Source of the DNA: a virus
Length of the DNA: 48,941 bases
IMG/VR virus record: IMGVR_UViG_3300044616_001480
Coordinates: 1 to 48,941 of that record
Reading direction: 5' to 3' (one strand)
In this document: piece after piece, positions 28,038 to 36,013 of the stretch
Numbering within the stretch: position 1 is the stretch's first letter
How the letters are laid out: each line of letters begins with the position of its first letter
The notes under the pieces: generated by a model
What the model saw: the letters and a program-made list of their open reading frames with translations, nothing else
Told to the model about the DNA's origin: nothing
Database searches by the model: none
Program-made: the position numbers and the translations under genes

Positions 28038-28301
28038 ATGGAGCGCAATCCGCTATACAGCAAATCAAGACAGACCAGAAGGATCATCAATCAGCCCGAT
28101 AATAGTCCTTCTTTGCCGCAGCCAATCCTGAATCCGATGGTGCGAGTCGGACTCTATAACTTGGTGACTGGCAAGAATGCGACTCCTGCTTTTGGCGGTG
28201 GTGCTTCATTAAACCAGTACTACGACTCATTTGATGCTCAGGGCATGCCGTATCCTGAGTTTGGATTAGACCTCAAAATCAATAAGCCCCCGGAAGGGTG
28301 A
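28038..28301 (+). CDS. Hypothetical protein (87 aa)
   Basis: ATG 28038 lies 8 nt after TATACT (28025-28030), a possible -10 box without a clear -35, so the message may be leaderless. The protein is Asn/Pro-rich (QPDNSPSLPQPILNP) with a Gly/Ala-rich loop. The stop lies inside the following terminator stem. No family recognised. Confidence 0.58.
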   Translation: MERNPLYSKSRQTRRIINQPDNSPSLPQPILNPMVRVGLYNLVTGKNATPAFGGGASLNQYYDSFDAQGMPYPEFGLDLKINKPPEG

Positions 28302-28335
28302 GGGGTTGAGGGTTCGCCCTCCCCCTCACCCTTTT
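28294..28335 (+). terminator. Rho-independent terminator overlapping the stop codon
   Basis: AAGGGTGAGGGG pairs with CCCCTCACCCTT, with an inner stem AGGG/CCCT; followed by TTTT. The stop codon TGA (28299-28301) is part of the stem. Confidence 0.78.
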
Positions 28336-28380
28336 ACTTTTTCCCCTTAGGGGGAACAGGTTGTGGCAGCAAGGACGACC

Positions 28381-29298
28381 ATGCCCATCCGACACCTCGG
28401 TTATGCCTGTCAGAACATGACTCTTGGGGCTACGAAGCCCGCCTCCAAGCGTGTCTTTACGGACAGAACGCTGCGGATGGATGGTTTCAGCATCCGCAGG
28501 GTCAATGAACTCGCACTTTCCAACTCACGCGATCTTCTGAAGATCATGTGGTGGAATGTCGAGAACGGCATTCACTTCTTCCGCATTGGTTCGGGAATGT
28601 TTCCTTTCATGGATCACCCGGAACTGAAGTACGGGATTGACGATCTTGCCACCGCACACACCATCAAGGGTGTGTTGGCAGGAGTTGGGGAACTTGCTCG
28701 TAAGAACAGCATTCGACTGTCGATGCACCCGGGACCTTACACATGTCTTGCATCTCCTGACGAGTCTGTTGTTGACAAGTCATTGCTGTGCATGGAGATG
28801 CACTCGCTTGTGGGCGATCTGCTTGGGATGGATGACTTCCCAATCAACATCCATATGGGTGGCGTCTATGACGGCAAGGAAGCATGTGCGGAGCGTTTTG
28901 TCCACAACTTCTCACGACTTTCTGAAGGAGTCAGGCGCAGAATGACCCTTGAGAACGATGACAAAGAGGGCATGTGGACAATGCGCGATCTGCTTCCTGT
29001 TCACGAAAAGACAGGCATTCCACTTGTTCTTGACATTCATCATCACTCTCTCAACTCAGGTGGTGATGATCTGAAAGTTGCTGCTGACATTGCTCTTTCA
29101 ACTTGGGGTGAAAAAACTCCAAAAGTTCACTATAGTGAACCAAGAGAGGGCAGCCGTCCACAAGCACATGCTGACTTCATTGTGAATGAGATTCCTGAAC
29201 TTTGTTCAGTCAGACAATATGATGTGATGATTGAGGCAAAGCAGAAGGAACTTGCCCTTCTCAAATATCGAAACCTCTTTTTCCCCCCAACCGCCTGA
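28381..29298 (+). CDS. uvsE: UvsE/UVDE-type UV damage endonuclease
   Basis: 305 residues in a TIM-barrel layout. The N-terminus RHLGYACQNMTL, the segment NSRDLLKIMWWNVENGIHFF followed by RIGSGMFPF, then SMHPGPY, INIHMGG, TLENDDKE, LVLDIHHHSLN and KVHYSEPREG give the metal-binding His, Glu and Asp series of UVDE nucleases. These enzymes nick DNA 5' to UV photoproducts and other lesions. Start ATG 28381 has AGCAAGGACG upstream; box A at 28337 predicts a 13-nt leader. Its last codons (LFFPPTA) are encoded by the box A of the next gene. Confidence 0.88.
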   Translation: MPIRHLGYACQNMTLGATKPASKRVFTDRTLRMDGFSIRRVNELALSNSRDLLKIMWWNVENGIHFFRIGSGMFPFMDHPELKYGIDDLATAHTIKGVLAGVGELARKNSIRLSMHPGPYTCLASPDESVVDKSLLCMEMHSLVGDLLGMDDFPINIHMGGVYDGKEACAERFVHNFSRLSEGVRRRMTLENDDKEGMWTMRDLLPVHEKTGIPLVLDIHHHSLNSGGDDLKVAADIALSTWGEKTPKVHYSEPREGSRPQAHADFIVNEIPELCSVRQYDVMIEAKQKELALLKYRNLFFPPTA

Positions 29299-29307
29299 GT
29301 TTAGACC

Positions 29308-30429
29308 ATGCCAGCACGCATCTACGACAATCTTTCCGTTCGCATCGCAAGCGTCAGCAACTCTCACTCCGCTGCTCTTATTGGTAGTTCCATTCTTGGT
29401 TGGGGTAGTTCTGCCAAGAACAAGTTGGACTTCCCGAAGGGCGAGTATCAGAGCGTTGCCTGTGGCTTCTCTCACTCCGCTGCCGTTGATACGAGTGGTC
29501 GCATTGTGACCATCGGAAACGCGCTTGGCGGCAAGTTGAACAGCGGAACGCTGAACAGTCGTGGACAGTTCAAGACTGTGCGCTGCTCTCGCAACTACAC
29601 CGCCGCTACGCTTGACTGCTCCGATGGCAAGTATCGCATCGCCGTCTTTGGCGATCAGCGTCAGTACAGCGTTCTTCCCTCTACGGTGTATTCAAAGACC
29701 TCAAAGGACGAAGGTGTGTTCACCTTTGATTCTGCGATTGGAGACTTTGACATCTCTGATGATGGAACCATTGTGATTGACATGGGCAACGGCAGCGTGA
29801 CCGTGGTCGGAGCAAGCATGTACACGGTCAATGGTCTGACTGCACAAGCGGTCAAGGTGCGTTGCGGCGATACGATGAACACCACGACCGTTGCCATCAT
29901 TCACACGACCGATCAGAAGGCTTTTGTTCTCACGCGCAATCACCACGGCATGAAGGTGATGACCGAGATTGCGGGTGATGTGACCGATGTTTTCTGCGGG
30001 AATAAGTATTACGGCTATGTTGTTGCTTGCCGTGAGATCAATCTCGTTGGAGATCATTTCGGAAACATTCGTATTCCCGATGGTTGGCGCATTGAAGGTG
30101 TTGATGGTGGGAACAACGGGTACGCCATCCGTGTGATCGACAACGATTCGGATAAGCACCTTGTTCTTGTTGGCGACAATACGAAGAACAAGGAACTCGT
30201 CATCAATGGCTACGATCATCGTGAATGCCCCCGTAAGGACGGCATGATCTACGAGATTCGTGAGGCAAAGGTTGCGAAGGCAAAGCCCACGGTGACTGCC
30301 GCAGTCAGTACGATTGCTGAAGATGGCGGCGAGGATTCCGATTACGAGTGTGAGCCTTGCAAGTTCCGCTTTGCAGCATCATCTCCTGTTTGTCCACTCT
30401 GCAAGAACGAGGTGACTGCCAATGTTTGA
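29308..30429 (+). CDS. RCC1-like beta-propeller protein with C-terminal zinc ribbon (373 aa)
   Basis: The N-terminal repeats (ASVSNSHSAALIGSSILGWG; VACGFSHSAAVDTSGRIVTI) carry the C/S-x-H-S/T-A-A-L/V-x-x-x-G signature of RCC1 propeller blades. Later blades are diverged. After a Lys/Ala linker a CxxC zinc ribbon follows (CEPCKFRF, later CPLCKNE). RCC1-type propellers bind proteins or chromatin; the zinc ribbon suggests nucleic-acid contact. ATG is exactly 31 nt after box A (29277), which lies inside the upstream gene. Confidence 0.75.
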   Translation: MPARIYDNLSVRIASVSNSHSAALIGSSILGWGSSAKNKLDFPKGEYQSVACGFSHSAAVDTSGRIVTIGNALGGKLNSGTLNSRGQFKTVRCSRNYTAATLDCSDGKYRIAVFGDQRQYSVLPSTVYSKTSKDEGVFTFDSAIGDFDISDDGTIVIDMGNGSVTVVGASMYTVNGLTAQAVKVRCGDTMNTTTVAIIHTTDQKAFVLTRNHHGMKVMTEIAGDVTDVFCGNKYYGYVVACREINLVGDHFGNIRIPDGWRIEGVDGGNNGYAIRVIDNDSDKHLVLVGDNTKNKELVINGYDHRECPRKDGMIYEIREAKVAKAKPTVTAAVSTIAEDGGEDSDYECEPCKFRFAASSPVCPLCKNEVTANV

Positions 30430-30547
30430 TCGTGGTTGGTACAACCGGGTTGAGCCAATCATGGATTGGTGGATCAGCAATACTCCACTTTGGATGCAGC
30501 CAAAATGGGTGTGGTCGGTTTATTTCTACGCCCTAGATCGGTTCTGA
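30422..30547 (+). CDS. Small Trp-rich protein (41 aa)
   Basis: Starts inside the end of the RCC1-like gene (ATG 30422) and stops 16 nt before tRNA-Leu. The peptide is rich in Trp, Tyr and Phe (IMDWWISNTPLWMQPKWVW), consistent with a membrane-interface peptide. Found by reading between longer genes; no family recognised. Confidence 0.5.
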   Translation: MFDRGWYNRVEPIMDWWISNTPLWMQPKWVWSVYFYALDRF

Positions 30548-30563
30548 ACCGATAAAGTGATAC

Positions 30564-30648
30564 GGCTTTGTGGCGGAACTGGCAGACGCAGCGGATTCAA
30601 AATCCGCCGCCCTCAAAAGGCGTGAGGGTTCAACTCCCTCCGAAGCCA
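30564..30648 (+). tRNA. tRNA-Leu(CAA)
   Basis: Class II tRNA: acceptor GGCTTTG/CGAAGCC, anticodon stem GCGGA/TCCGC with loop TTCAAAA (anticodon CAA), long variable arm, T arm GAGGG-TTCAACT-CCCTC. CCA not encoded. Confidence 0.94.
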
Positions 30649-30650
30649 TC

Positions 30651-30735
30651 GGGACTGTGGCGGAATCGGCATACGCAGCAGACTTAAAATCTGCCGACCT
30701 CAAAAGTCTTGTGGGTTCAAGTCCCACCAGTCCCA
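30651..30735 (+). tRNA. tRNA-Leu(TAA)
   Basis: Class II tRNA: acceptor GGGACTG/CAGTCCC, anticodon stem GCAGA/TCTGC with anticodon TAA, long variable arm, T arm GTGGG-TTCAAGT-CCCAC. Box A of the next unit begins at the base following the discriminator. Confidence 0.94.
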
Positions 30736-30766
30736 CTTTTTCCCCCTTTAGGCATGGGTTTCCGGC

Positions 30767-31465
30767 ATGGCTCAGAGGAAGTTTTCCAATCAGGACATCA
30801 TCAAGGAACTGCGCTCTTTTATGAAGGAGCGTGATGAATGGAAGGCTGATTTCAACAAGCCAGAGATTCGCAATGTTATTAGCAAACTGTTTGGCTTGAA
30901 GAAGTCTCATGTCACTTCTTCTCCTACCGATTTTGCTCTTGCTCTTGTTAGGAGTGATCTGAATGCGATTTGTTGCATTCCTTCTCTCTATTGGGAGTGG
31001 ATCAAGGACGAGGCTGACAGGCTGATGACGCTACAGCGTGTTGCGGGTACTTACCCGCACAATACTGACGGCGTTCATTTCTGCCTTGTCGCCCTAGAAG
31101 GGTGTGAACTTGTTGGATGGCAACCTCTTGCCATTCTACTTGCTGCTGGAGTTCGCGTGATTCACGGTCATACCGGAGACTACGACGGGGATTGTCTTTA
31201 TCTGACATTTCTAGACGAGAAAGGCAAGGAACTTGACATTGATGACAACTGGGATATTCCAGATTGGCTCATCAGTTCTTCTTCTATTGAAGGGACCAAG
31301 GCTCTCCATATCACTTGCGACATTCTCAAGATGAAGATTGTTTGCGGAGGAGACATGGTTGTGACTCGCGCCTTTGAAGGATGTATCAACATCGCACAAA
31401 CTGGCAAGATGGCTTATTCGCTTGATAGCCTGATTACACAAAAGCACAAAGTCTTCCATAAGTGA
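30767..31465 (+). CDS. Hypothetical protein (232 aa)
   Basis: ATG exactly 31 nt after box A (30736). N-terminal helical region with KELRSFMKERDEWKADFNKP, then an alpha/beta centre (NTDGVHFCLVALEGCELVGW; LAAGVRVIHGHTGDYDGDCL). It is cysteine-rich for a phage protein but without CxxC pairs. No family recognised. Confidence 0.68.
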   Translation: MAQRKFSNQDIIKELRSFMKERDEWKADFNKPEIRNVISKLFGLKKSHVTSSPTDFALALVRSDLNAICCIPSLYWEWIKDEADRLMTLQRVAGTYPHNTDGVHFCLVALEGCELVGWQPLAILLAAGVRVIHGHTGDYDGDCLYLTFLDEKGKELDIDDNWDIPDWLISSSSIEGTKALHITCDILKMKIVCGGDMVVTRAFEGCINIAQTGKMAYSLDSLITQKHKVFHK

Positions 31466-31501
31466 CTCGTCTTTTTCCCCCTTTAGCGGTAGGTTTGTTG
31501 C

Positions 31502-32719
31502 ATGAGCATCACGGTCACATCTTTCTTTAGCGGTTATAACTGCGCTGCTTTCACCTTGAGTGATGGCTCTGTCCGCATGATTGGCGAGGCGGGTCGTGAT
31601 GGTGCTTTCGGTTTCTACTCTAGGGGCACTCATTCGTGCTGCAAGATCACTCCGAATGGAGTAAATGTCAGCAGCGTGGGGAACAAGAACTTTCACGGAC
31701 CACCGGAAAACTTTGGTCACATTGTTCGATGCATCACCATTTGGGGGATGACTTTCGCCATTGACACTACTGGTCGCCTGTACGCTTGGGGTACTTTCGG
31801 CAAGAAGGTGTGGGAGTCTCTGCCGTTTGATCGCACCTTCAAGGACATCATTTGCGCGAAGTGGGGGACTGTCGTATTTGTGCAGACGAACGGAGAAAAT
31901 CTGATCTTCAACTTCCGCAAGGACCCAAGCGCTGAGTTCATGGTGCTTGAAGAAAACGCCAAGAAGTTTGCTCCCATCGCCTCTGCTTCATACGACTCAA
32001 GTGGTGGCTACATGATGGATGCATCAGGGAATATGCTGTGGTTCCATGACAAGAACCATGAGTTTCGTGGCGATAACAAGAAAGCACCGAAGTGGGTCAC
32101 TAGCACCGTGAACGGTTGCATGTGGGCTTCTTTCAGCGAAGGCAATCTGATCTACCGTGATGTGAAGGGTGTTCATGTCGCCTTTTACGACAAGGGCAAC
32201 CAATACAGGGGAATCAGCCGAATCGTAGAGGCTGTTCATAATGAGCCAAATAGTCCTGTGCATAACGCGATTGCGGCAGAGGACAACTTCAATACAGGTC
32301 ATCAGTCCTTTCTCCTGAGTGACTATTCGATCTTCTCGTATGCCCCTCAGCGATACAACTGGGATAAAGACAGTCAGGGACAATCTCCTGTGTTCTCTGA
32401 TGGAGTGAAGCAGTTTGACAGTAACTTTGTTCTGACGAACAAGGGGGTTGTTATTCCCATATCTAACGAGGCGTGGAGTAGGACCGACATGGTTCTGTCT
32501 GCATTCCCTGAATGGGCAGACAACGAGGACATTGTGTTTGAGATGTGCAAGATTTCTCCCCGCAATCTTGCCTGTGCATCTACGCGACTGCGTAAGGATG
32601 TAGAGTTCTCAAAGCGCATTGCTGCACTTGGCGCTCATGCTTTCCTTCATATTGACGGCATGGTTCGTCGCAATCGTGAACTGCGCTCGTACAAGCATCT
32701 CTATCGTTTGTCGGGCTGA
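31502..32719 (+). CDS. RCC1-like propeller protein (405 aa)
   Basis: Starts exactly 31 nt after box A (31471). Blades with RCC1-like character include SGYNCAAFTLSDGSVRMIGE, RCITIWGMTFAIDTTGRLYA followed by WGTFGKK, and HQSFLLSDYSIFSY. It is longer and more diverged than the 29308 protein and lacks the zinc ribbon. The C-terminus ELRSYKHLYRLSG resembles the end of the 18038 protein. Probably a scaffold that binds a phage or host protein. Confidence 0.68.
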   Translation: MSITVTSFFSGYNCAAFTLSDGSVRMIGEAGRDGAFGFYSRGTHSCCKITPNGVNVSSVGNKNFHGPPENFGHIVRCITIWGMTFAIDTTGRLYAWGTFGKKVWESLPFDRTFKDIICAKWGTVVFVQTNGENLIFNFRKDPSAEFMVLEENAKKFAPIASASYDSSGGYMMDASGNMLWFHDKNHEFRGDNKKAPKWVTSTVNGCMWASFSEGNLIYRDVKGVHVAFYDKGNQYRGISRIVEAVHNEPNSPVHNAIAAEDNFNTGHQSFLLSDYSIFSYAPQRYNWDKDSQGQSPVFSDGVKQFDSNFVLTNKGVVIPISNEAWSRTDMVLSAFPEWADNEDIVFEMCKISPRNLACASTRLRKDVEFSKRIAALGAHAFLHIDGMVRRNRELRSYKHLYRLSG

Positions 32720-32764
32720 AACGAACTTCCTCACTTTTTCCCCCTCCCACCGAGGCTTTGAGGC

Positions 32765-33181
32765 ATGAGCCACCCCTTCTATCACGCCAAGAGTTCTGCT
32801 CGCAAGTTCGGAGGTCAGCCCGAGGACTACATCGCCCTCCATGAGTGGTTCGATCAGACGAAGGCTCATCTTCCCGATGCTCGTCACCGTGCAGTTCTCC
32901 ACTCGTCTTTCGGCATCTATCTCGCGCAGCAAGTGTTTGGCGAGGTGATCCTCCGCAAGTCCGATGGAAAGCCTGTGCCGACCCGTATGCTTGGTGAGCA
33001 GCACATTCTTGAGGACATGGGTATGATCCCCACGCTTCAGGATTGGCTGAAGGAACTTCCCCTCCGGTCTTGGATGGTCAAGGGGGCAAAGGCTTTGAGC
33101 AAGGAGTTAGAGTCAGATCAGACCCCTTGCGAACCCGCTAACAGTTCAGTTATTGGACAAGAAGTTTCTGCGGAAACTTGA
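32765..33181 (+). CDS. DUF6915-type conserved phage/plasmid protein (138 aa)
   Basis: The sequence HPFYHAKSSARKFGGQPEDY, with HEWFDQTKAH, HRAVLHSSFGIYLAQQVFG and VPTRMLGEQHILEDMG, matches the conserved pattern I recall for the DUF6915 family, found on phages and plasmids and of unknown function. The many His residues (HAK, HEW, HRA, EQH) could form a metal site. Start is exactly 31 nt after box A (32734). Confidence 0.72.
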   Translation: MSHPFYHAKSSARKFGGQPEDYIALHEWFDQTKAHLPDARHRAVLHSSFGIYLAQQVFGEVILRKSDGKPVPTRMLGEQHILEDMGMIPTLQDWLKELPLRSWMVKGAKALSKELESDQTPCEPANSSVIGQEVSAET

Positions 33182-33238
33182 CTGAAAAGTTGATATCCCG
33201 TATCGAATGAGTTTCGCAAGGGATATCAATAAGATAAC

Positions 33239-33311
33239 GAGACTGTAGCTCAGTTGGTAGAGCAATCGGCTTTTAACCGATTGGTCATGGGTTCAAGTCC
33301 CATCAGTCTCA
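33239..33311 (+). tRNA. tRNA-Lys(TTT)
   Basis: Acceptor GAGACTG/CAGTCTC, anticodon stem ATCGG/CCGAT with loop CTTTTAA (anticodon TTT), T arm ATGGG-TTCAAGT-CCCAT. CCA not encoded. Confidence 0.95.
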
Positions 33312-33316
33312 TTCAA

Positions 33317-33565
33317 ATGAAAAAGTATTATACCAAATCGTTCATAGTAGCGGATGGTATGCTCTTTCTAGGTAAAAAAGACAAGATTGTTCAGATAAAC
33401 CAAAAGGGGGAGAACGAAAGACATGTTCCCCTCAATGAGCAAGACAAGTTGGCTGAACTAGTTGCACAATACCCAAGCGTCTACTTTCTGCTTACAAAGA
33501 CTCTGCAAGATAACAAGCAGATAAAGTCATCTTACCTGATGGGAAAGTTGAGTCGCAGCGAGTAG
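33317..33565 (+). CDS. Small hypothetical protein (82 aa)
   Basis: ATG 33317 lies 5 nt after the tRNA-Lys discriminator base; a longer frame would read the tRNA itself and is rejected. The protein has paired strands (KSFIVADGMLFLGKKDKIVQ) and a C-terminal helix (LAELVAQYPSVYFLLTKTLQ). Its AT-rich composition differs from its GC-rich neighbours. No box A precedes it; it may be read through from the tRNA transcript. Confidence 0.6.
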   Translation: MKKYYTKSFIVADGMLFLGKKDKIVQINQKGENERHVPLNEQDKLAELVAQYPSVYFLLTKTLQDNKQIKSSYLMGKLSRSE

Positions 33566-33599
33566 TCTCTTTTTCCCCCACCGAGAGCGAGTTTCCGTC

Positions 33600-34307
33600 A
33601 TGGCAAAGAAGAACAACAAGACCAAGACCAATACCGCACCCGTCACGAACTTTGATTGGGCGGCTCACTTCAAGAAGGCACAGACTCGCAAGACGATTGC
33701 CAATCTTGTTCAGTCTTGCATTGAAGATGTGACCATTGATCCGAAGGTTGGTGACGAAGTGTTTGTCACGCAAATCCTCTCGTCTTGCCCGGATGCTTAC
33801 AAGTTCCTGCCCGAAGGACTTGTCCCTGATGCGGAGCGCCGCAAGGTGATCTCTACGCTGAACAAGTTGGCGAAGCCGGAAACCGAAGGCAGTTGGTATC
33901 GTCGTGACAATCGCACAGTCCCGGTTGCTGTTCTTGCCCTGATGTCTATTGGAGTTGAGTCCATCGACTTCCAATACAGCGGCGGTTGGGACGAGACTTC
34001 CTATGACGAGCGGGCTCCCCGTATTGAGTTCCACGATGGCGCTCTCTCCAAGTCGGATCAGAAGCGACTTGACAACAAGAAGTGGACAGAATCAGAAGCA
34101 TTCTGCGTTGAAATCTTTGATTGGGTAAAGGAAGAAACGGGAGTCGAACCCCAAGACATCCTGTACGCATTCCTTGATGATTCCGGCGCAGGAGATGGGA
34201 ATACTTATTCCCAAAACATGAAACTTGACCTTGCAAAGTGGTCGATCAATCTTCACGATTACGAGGAAAATGAGAACGATTACGATGATGATGAGGAGGA
34301 GGCTTGA
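33600..34307 (+). CDS. Hypothetical protein with acidic tail (235 aa)
   Basis: Exactly 31 nt after box A (33569). Basic N-terminus (MAKKNNKTKTNTA), helical middle, and a run of Asp/Glu at the C-terminus (YEENENDYDDDEEEA). The opposed charged ends suggest binding to nucleic acid or basic proteins. No family recognised. Confidence 0.66.
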   Translation: MAKKNNKTKTNTAPVTNFDWAAHFKKAQTRKTIANLVQSCIEDVTIDPKVGDEVFVTQILSSCPDAYKFLPEGLVPDAERRKVISTLNKLAKPETEGSWYRRDNRTVPVAVLALMSIGVESIDFQYSGGWDETSYDERAPRIEFHDGALSKSDQKRLDNKKWTESEAFCVEIFDWVKEETGVEPQDILYAFLDDSGAGDGNTYSQNMKLDLAKWSINLHDYEENENDYDDDEEEA

Positions 34308-34344
34308 TCTTCTCTTTTTCCCCCGCCTCTCTTGAGGTTGTAGC

Positions 34345-34674
34345 ATGAAAGAACCAGCGACCATCCAAAAGTCTCTTGATTTCGCAAAGGAATCTTTCAT
34401 GGAGTGGCATTCACTTGCCACCGGAGAGTTCCCCGATCAGAGAGAGCGTGAAGCAAAGGCTGTTGCTGCAATCATGGCTCTTTCTGATGTCATCAGCAGG
34501 GCTTCCATGAAGTCTTTTGGCGACCTCCTGACTGCTCAAGAACTCAAGGCTGTGCATCATTCAATGATGATGATTCGCACCAAAGAGTCAGACGATGTGT
34601 TCAAGAAGTCGCTTCATCATGCAGTTCAGCGCTTGCTTGACAACTTCACCCAATCTTTGACAGACGAGAAATAA
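34345..34674 (+). CDS. Helical hypothetical protein (109 aa)
   Basis: Exactly 31 nt after box A (34314). All-helical prediction (AVAAIMALSDVISRASMKSF; HHSMMMIRTKESDDVFKKSL). First of three consecutive genes (34345-35265) spaced by 1 nt or overlapping, so probably one operon. No family recognised. Confidence 0.65.
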   Translation: MKEPATIQKSLDFAKESFMEWHSLATGEFPDQREREAKAVAAIMALSDVISRASMKSFGDLLTAQELKAVHHSMMMIRTKESDDVFKKSLHHAVQRLLDNFTQSLTDEK

Positions 34675-34675
34675 C

Positions 34676-34963
34676 ATGCCACGATTTGAAAAGGTCGGAT
34701 ACATCGGTGTTGATAGCGGTCAGATCATGCTGATTGACCCGTGCTATATCAGGAAGGACTTTGAGAGCGAGTTCAAGGACAAGCCTGATCTCAACTACGC
34801 AGGTGCTTGCGAAGTTACCCTGTCGAAGGATGGCTGTGGCAACTTTGGTGGGATTGAGATGGCTTTTGCAACGCGCACCGCTTACGGAGATGGGCGATAT
34901 CCCGTGTATGTGAAGCGTTGCCCTGAAGGTCGCATTCTTGAAGTGAAGGTCAAGTTCGCGTGA
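34676..34963 (+). CDS. Small conserved-looking phage protein (95 aa)
   Basis: Begins 1 nt after the upstream stop. Contains VGYIGVDSGQIMLIDPCYI, a V-D-S-G-x-I...D-P-C-Y pattern seen in small phage proteins of unknown function, and a C-terminal beta region (YPVYVKRCPEGRILEVKVKF). Ends overlapping the GTG of the next gene. Confidence 0.65.
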   Translation: MPRFEKVGYIGVDSGQIMLIDPCYIRKDFESEFKDKPDLNYAGACEVTLSKDGCGNFGGIEMAFATRTAYGDGRYPVYVKRCPEGRILEVKVKFA

Positions 34964-35265
34964 CTCCTGAGATTGATCGGATTGCTGTAATCAGCACAGG
35001 TCATATGACCATTGAGGATAATGCGTTGTTTACGCAGCGCAATATCACCTATCCGATTACCGCTTTCAACTACGAGGGAGGAGTCATTCTCCCCCTTCTG
35101 CAAAGCGAAGTCTTGACTGCAAGGCAGCGTACTGAAGTGCTTGATTGGGGATTCAGTATGAGCGTCATTGAGATCATTATGTGGGCGCATCAAAACCGCT
35201 TTGCGGGAGTTCGCCTTGATCGTGATGGTCCGCTTGTTTCTGAACTTCACATTCACGATTGGTAA
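34960..35265 (+). CDS. Hypothetical protein with GTG start (101 aa)
   Basis: GTG 34960 overlaps the upstream TGA (GTGA). Alpha/beta composition: IAVISTGHMTIEDNALF and FNYEGGVILPLLQSEVLTAR are the clearest segments. No family recognised; third gene of the 34314 unit. Confidence 0.6.
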   Translation: MTPEIDRIAVISTGHMTIEDNALFTQRNITYPITAFNYEGGVILPLLQSEVLTARQRTEVLDWGFSMSVIEIIMWAHQNRFAGVRLDRDGPLVSELHIHDW

Positions 35266-35297
35266 TCTTTTTCCCCCGCACCGCAGAGGCTTTGAGC

Positions 35298-35567
35298 ATG
35301 TCGAAGCGTCAGGACGCAAAGAAGCGGGCTTGGAATGAACTGTACGGTCAGTTAGCGGAGTCTGAAGCCACATTGGAATGTGAAGAATGTGGAACTATGC
35401 TGATCGGAGATGGTCCGACTTATCAGATCAAGTGCCTTGACTGCTTTCTAAAGCAAGACCCTCTTGAAGAACTTATAGAGATTGCGGAGGAGCAAGATGG
35501 ACAGCGAAAAGATTCTCAACAAGATCGCAAGTGCTCATCTCAAGGAACCAATCGAAAGGCATCTTGA
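35298..35567 (+). CDS. Zinc-ribbon protein with DPL tail (89 aa)
   Basis: Exactly 31 nt after box A (35267). A four-Cys ribbon (LECEECGTMLIG, later IKCLDCFLK) is followed by QDPLEELIEIAEEQDG, the recurring C-terminal tail. After it the frame continues ~30 residues across the start of the next gene (71-nt overlap), giving a low-complexity Gln/Ser/Lys end, as if the original stop after the tail had been lost. Confidence 0.65.
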   Translation: MSKRQDAKKRAWNELYGQLAESEATLECEECGTMLIGDGPTYQIKCLDCFLKQDPLEELIEIAEEQDGQRKDSQQDRKCSSQGTNRKAS

Positions 35568-35790
35568 TTGGCTCATTGGTGGAGGAAAGTATGAACTCAC
35601 CGTCACTTGGATTGAGGCAGTCGAAGTAGTGCGCGATGCTTCTGTGCAGTTGGCTACAGAGCATGGAGTGCCGCTTGGTGATGAAAATGGAATGAGCAGC
35701 ATCATTGAGTCTGCGATTGAAACTGTGATTAACGATATCGCAAGTATGCGTCACGATTCGATGGACAGTAGGTACTACAGCGATGAATAA
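35497..35790 (+). CDS. Hypothetical protein (97 aa)
   Basis: ATG 35497 with GGAGGAGC upstream, starting inside the previous gene. Helical protein (EPIERHLDWLIGGGK; IESAIETVINDIASMRHDSM). The good ribosome binding site inside the upstream gene shows this start is real. Ends overlapping the next ATG. Confidence 0.62.
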   Translation: MDSEKILNKIASAHLKEPIERHLDWLIGGGKYELTVTWIEAVEVVRDASVQLATEHGVPLGDENGMSSIIESAIETVINDIASMRHDSMDSRYYSDE

Positions 35791-35980
35791 CGAAGTTCGC
35801 AATAGACTGAAGCACCTGATCGAATCCGAAAAAAACGAGGAGATCAAGGAACTTGCTGCAATGCTGTTCTTTTCTCTTACATACACCGATTATGTCCATT
35901 CGGTTGATCCCGAAATGCACAAGCGTGCAACTACATTCGCAGCAGAGACTCACGGGCTGACCGGCGTAGACTTCACCTGA
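35783..35980 (+). CDS. Small helical protein (65 aa)
   Basis: Overlaps the upstream gene by 8 nt. Two helices (NRLKHLIESEKNEEIKELAA; AAMLFFSLTYTDYVHSVDPE) with an acidic charge. Third gene of the 35267 unit; no family recognised. Confidence 0.58.
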   Translation: MNNEVRNRLKHLIESEKNEEIKELAAMLFFSLTYTDYVHSVDPEMHKRATTFAAETHGLTGVDFT

Positions 35981-36013
35981 TGCTTTTTCCCCCTTGCAGG
36001 GGGAGGTTGTGGC

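Noticed and set aside
30533-30910. Minus-strand frame containing GLEPTRLLRSADFKS- and GVEPSRLLRAADFES-type segments
   Set aside because: These are antisense translations of the two tRNA-Leu genes, a known artefact.
33254-33316. N-terminal extension of the 33317 gene (VEQSAFNRLVMGSSP)
   Set aside because: It is translation of tRNA-Lys.
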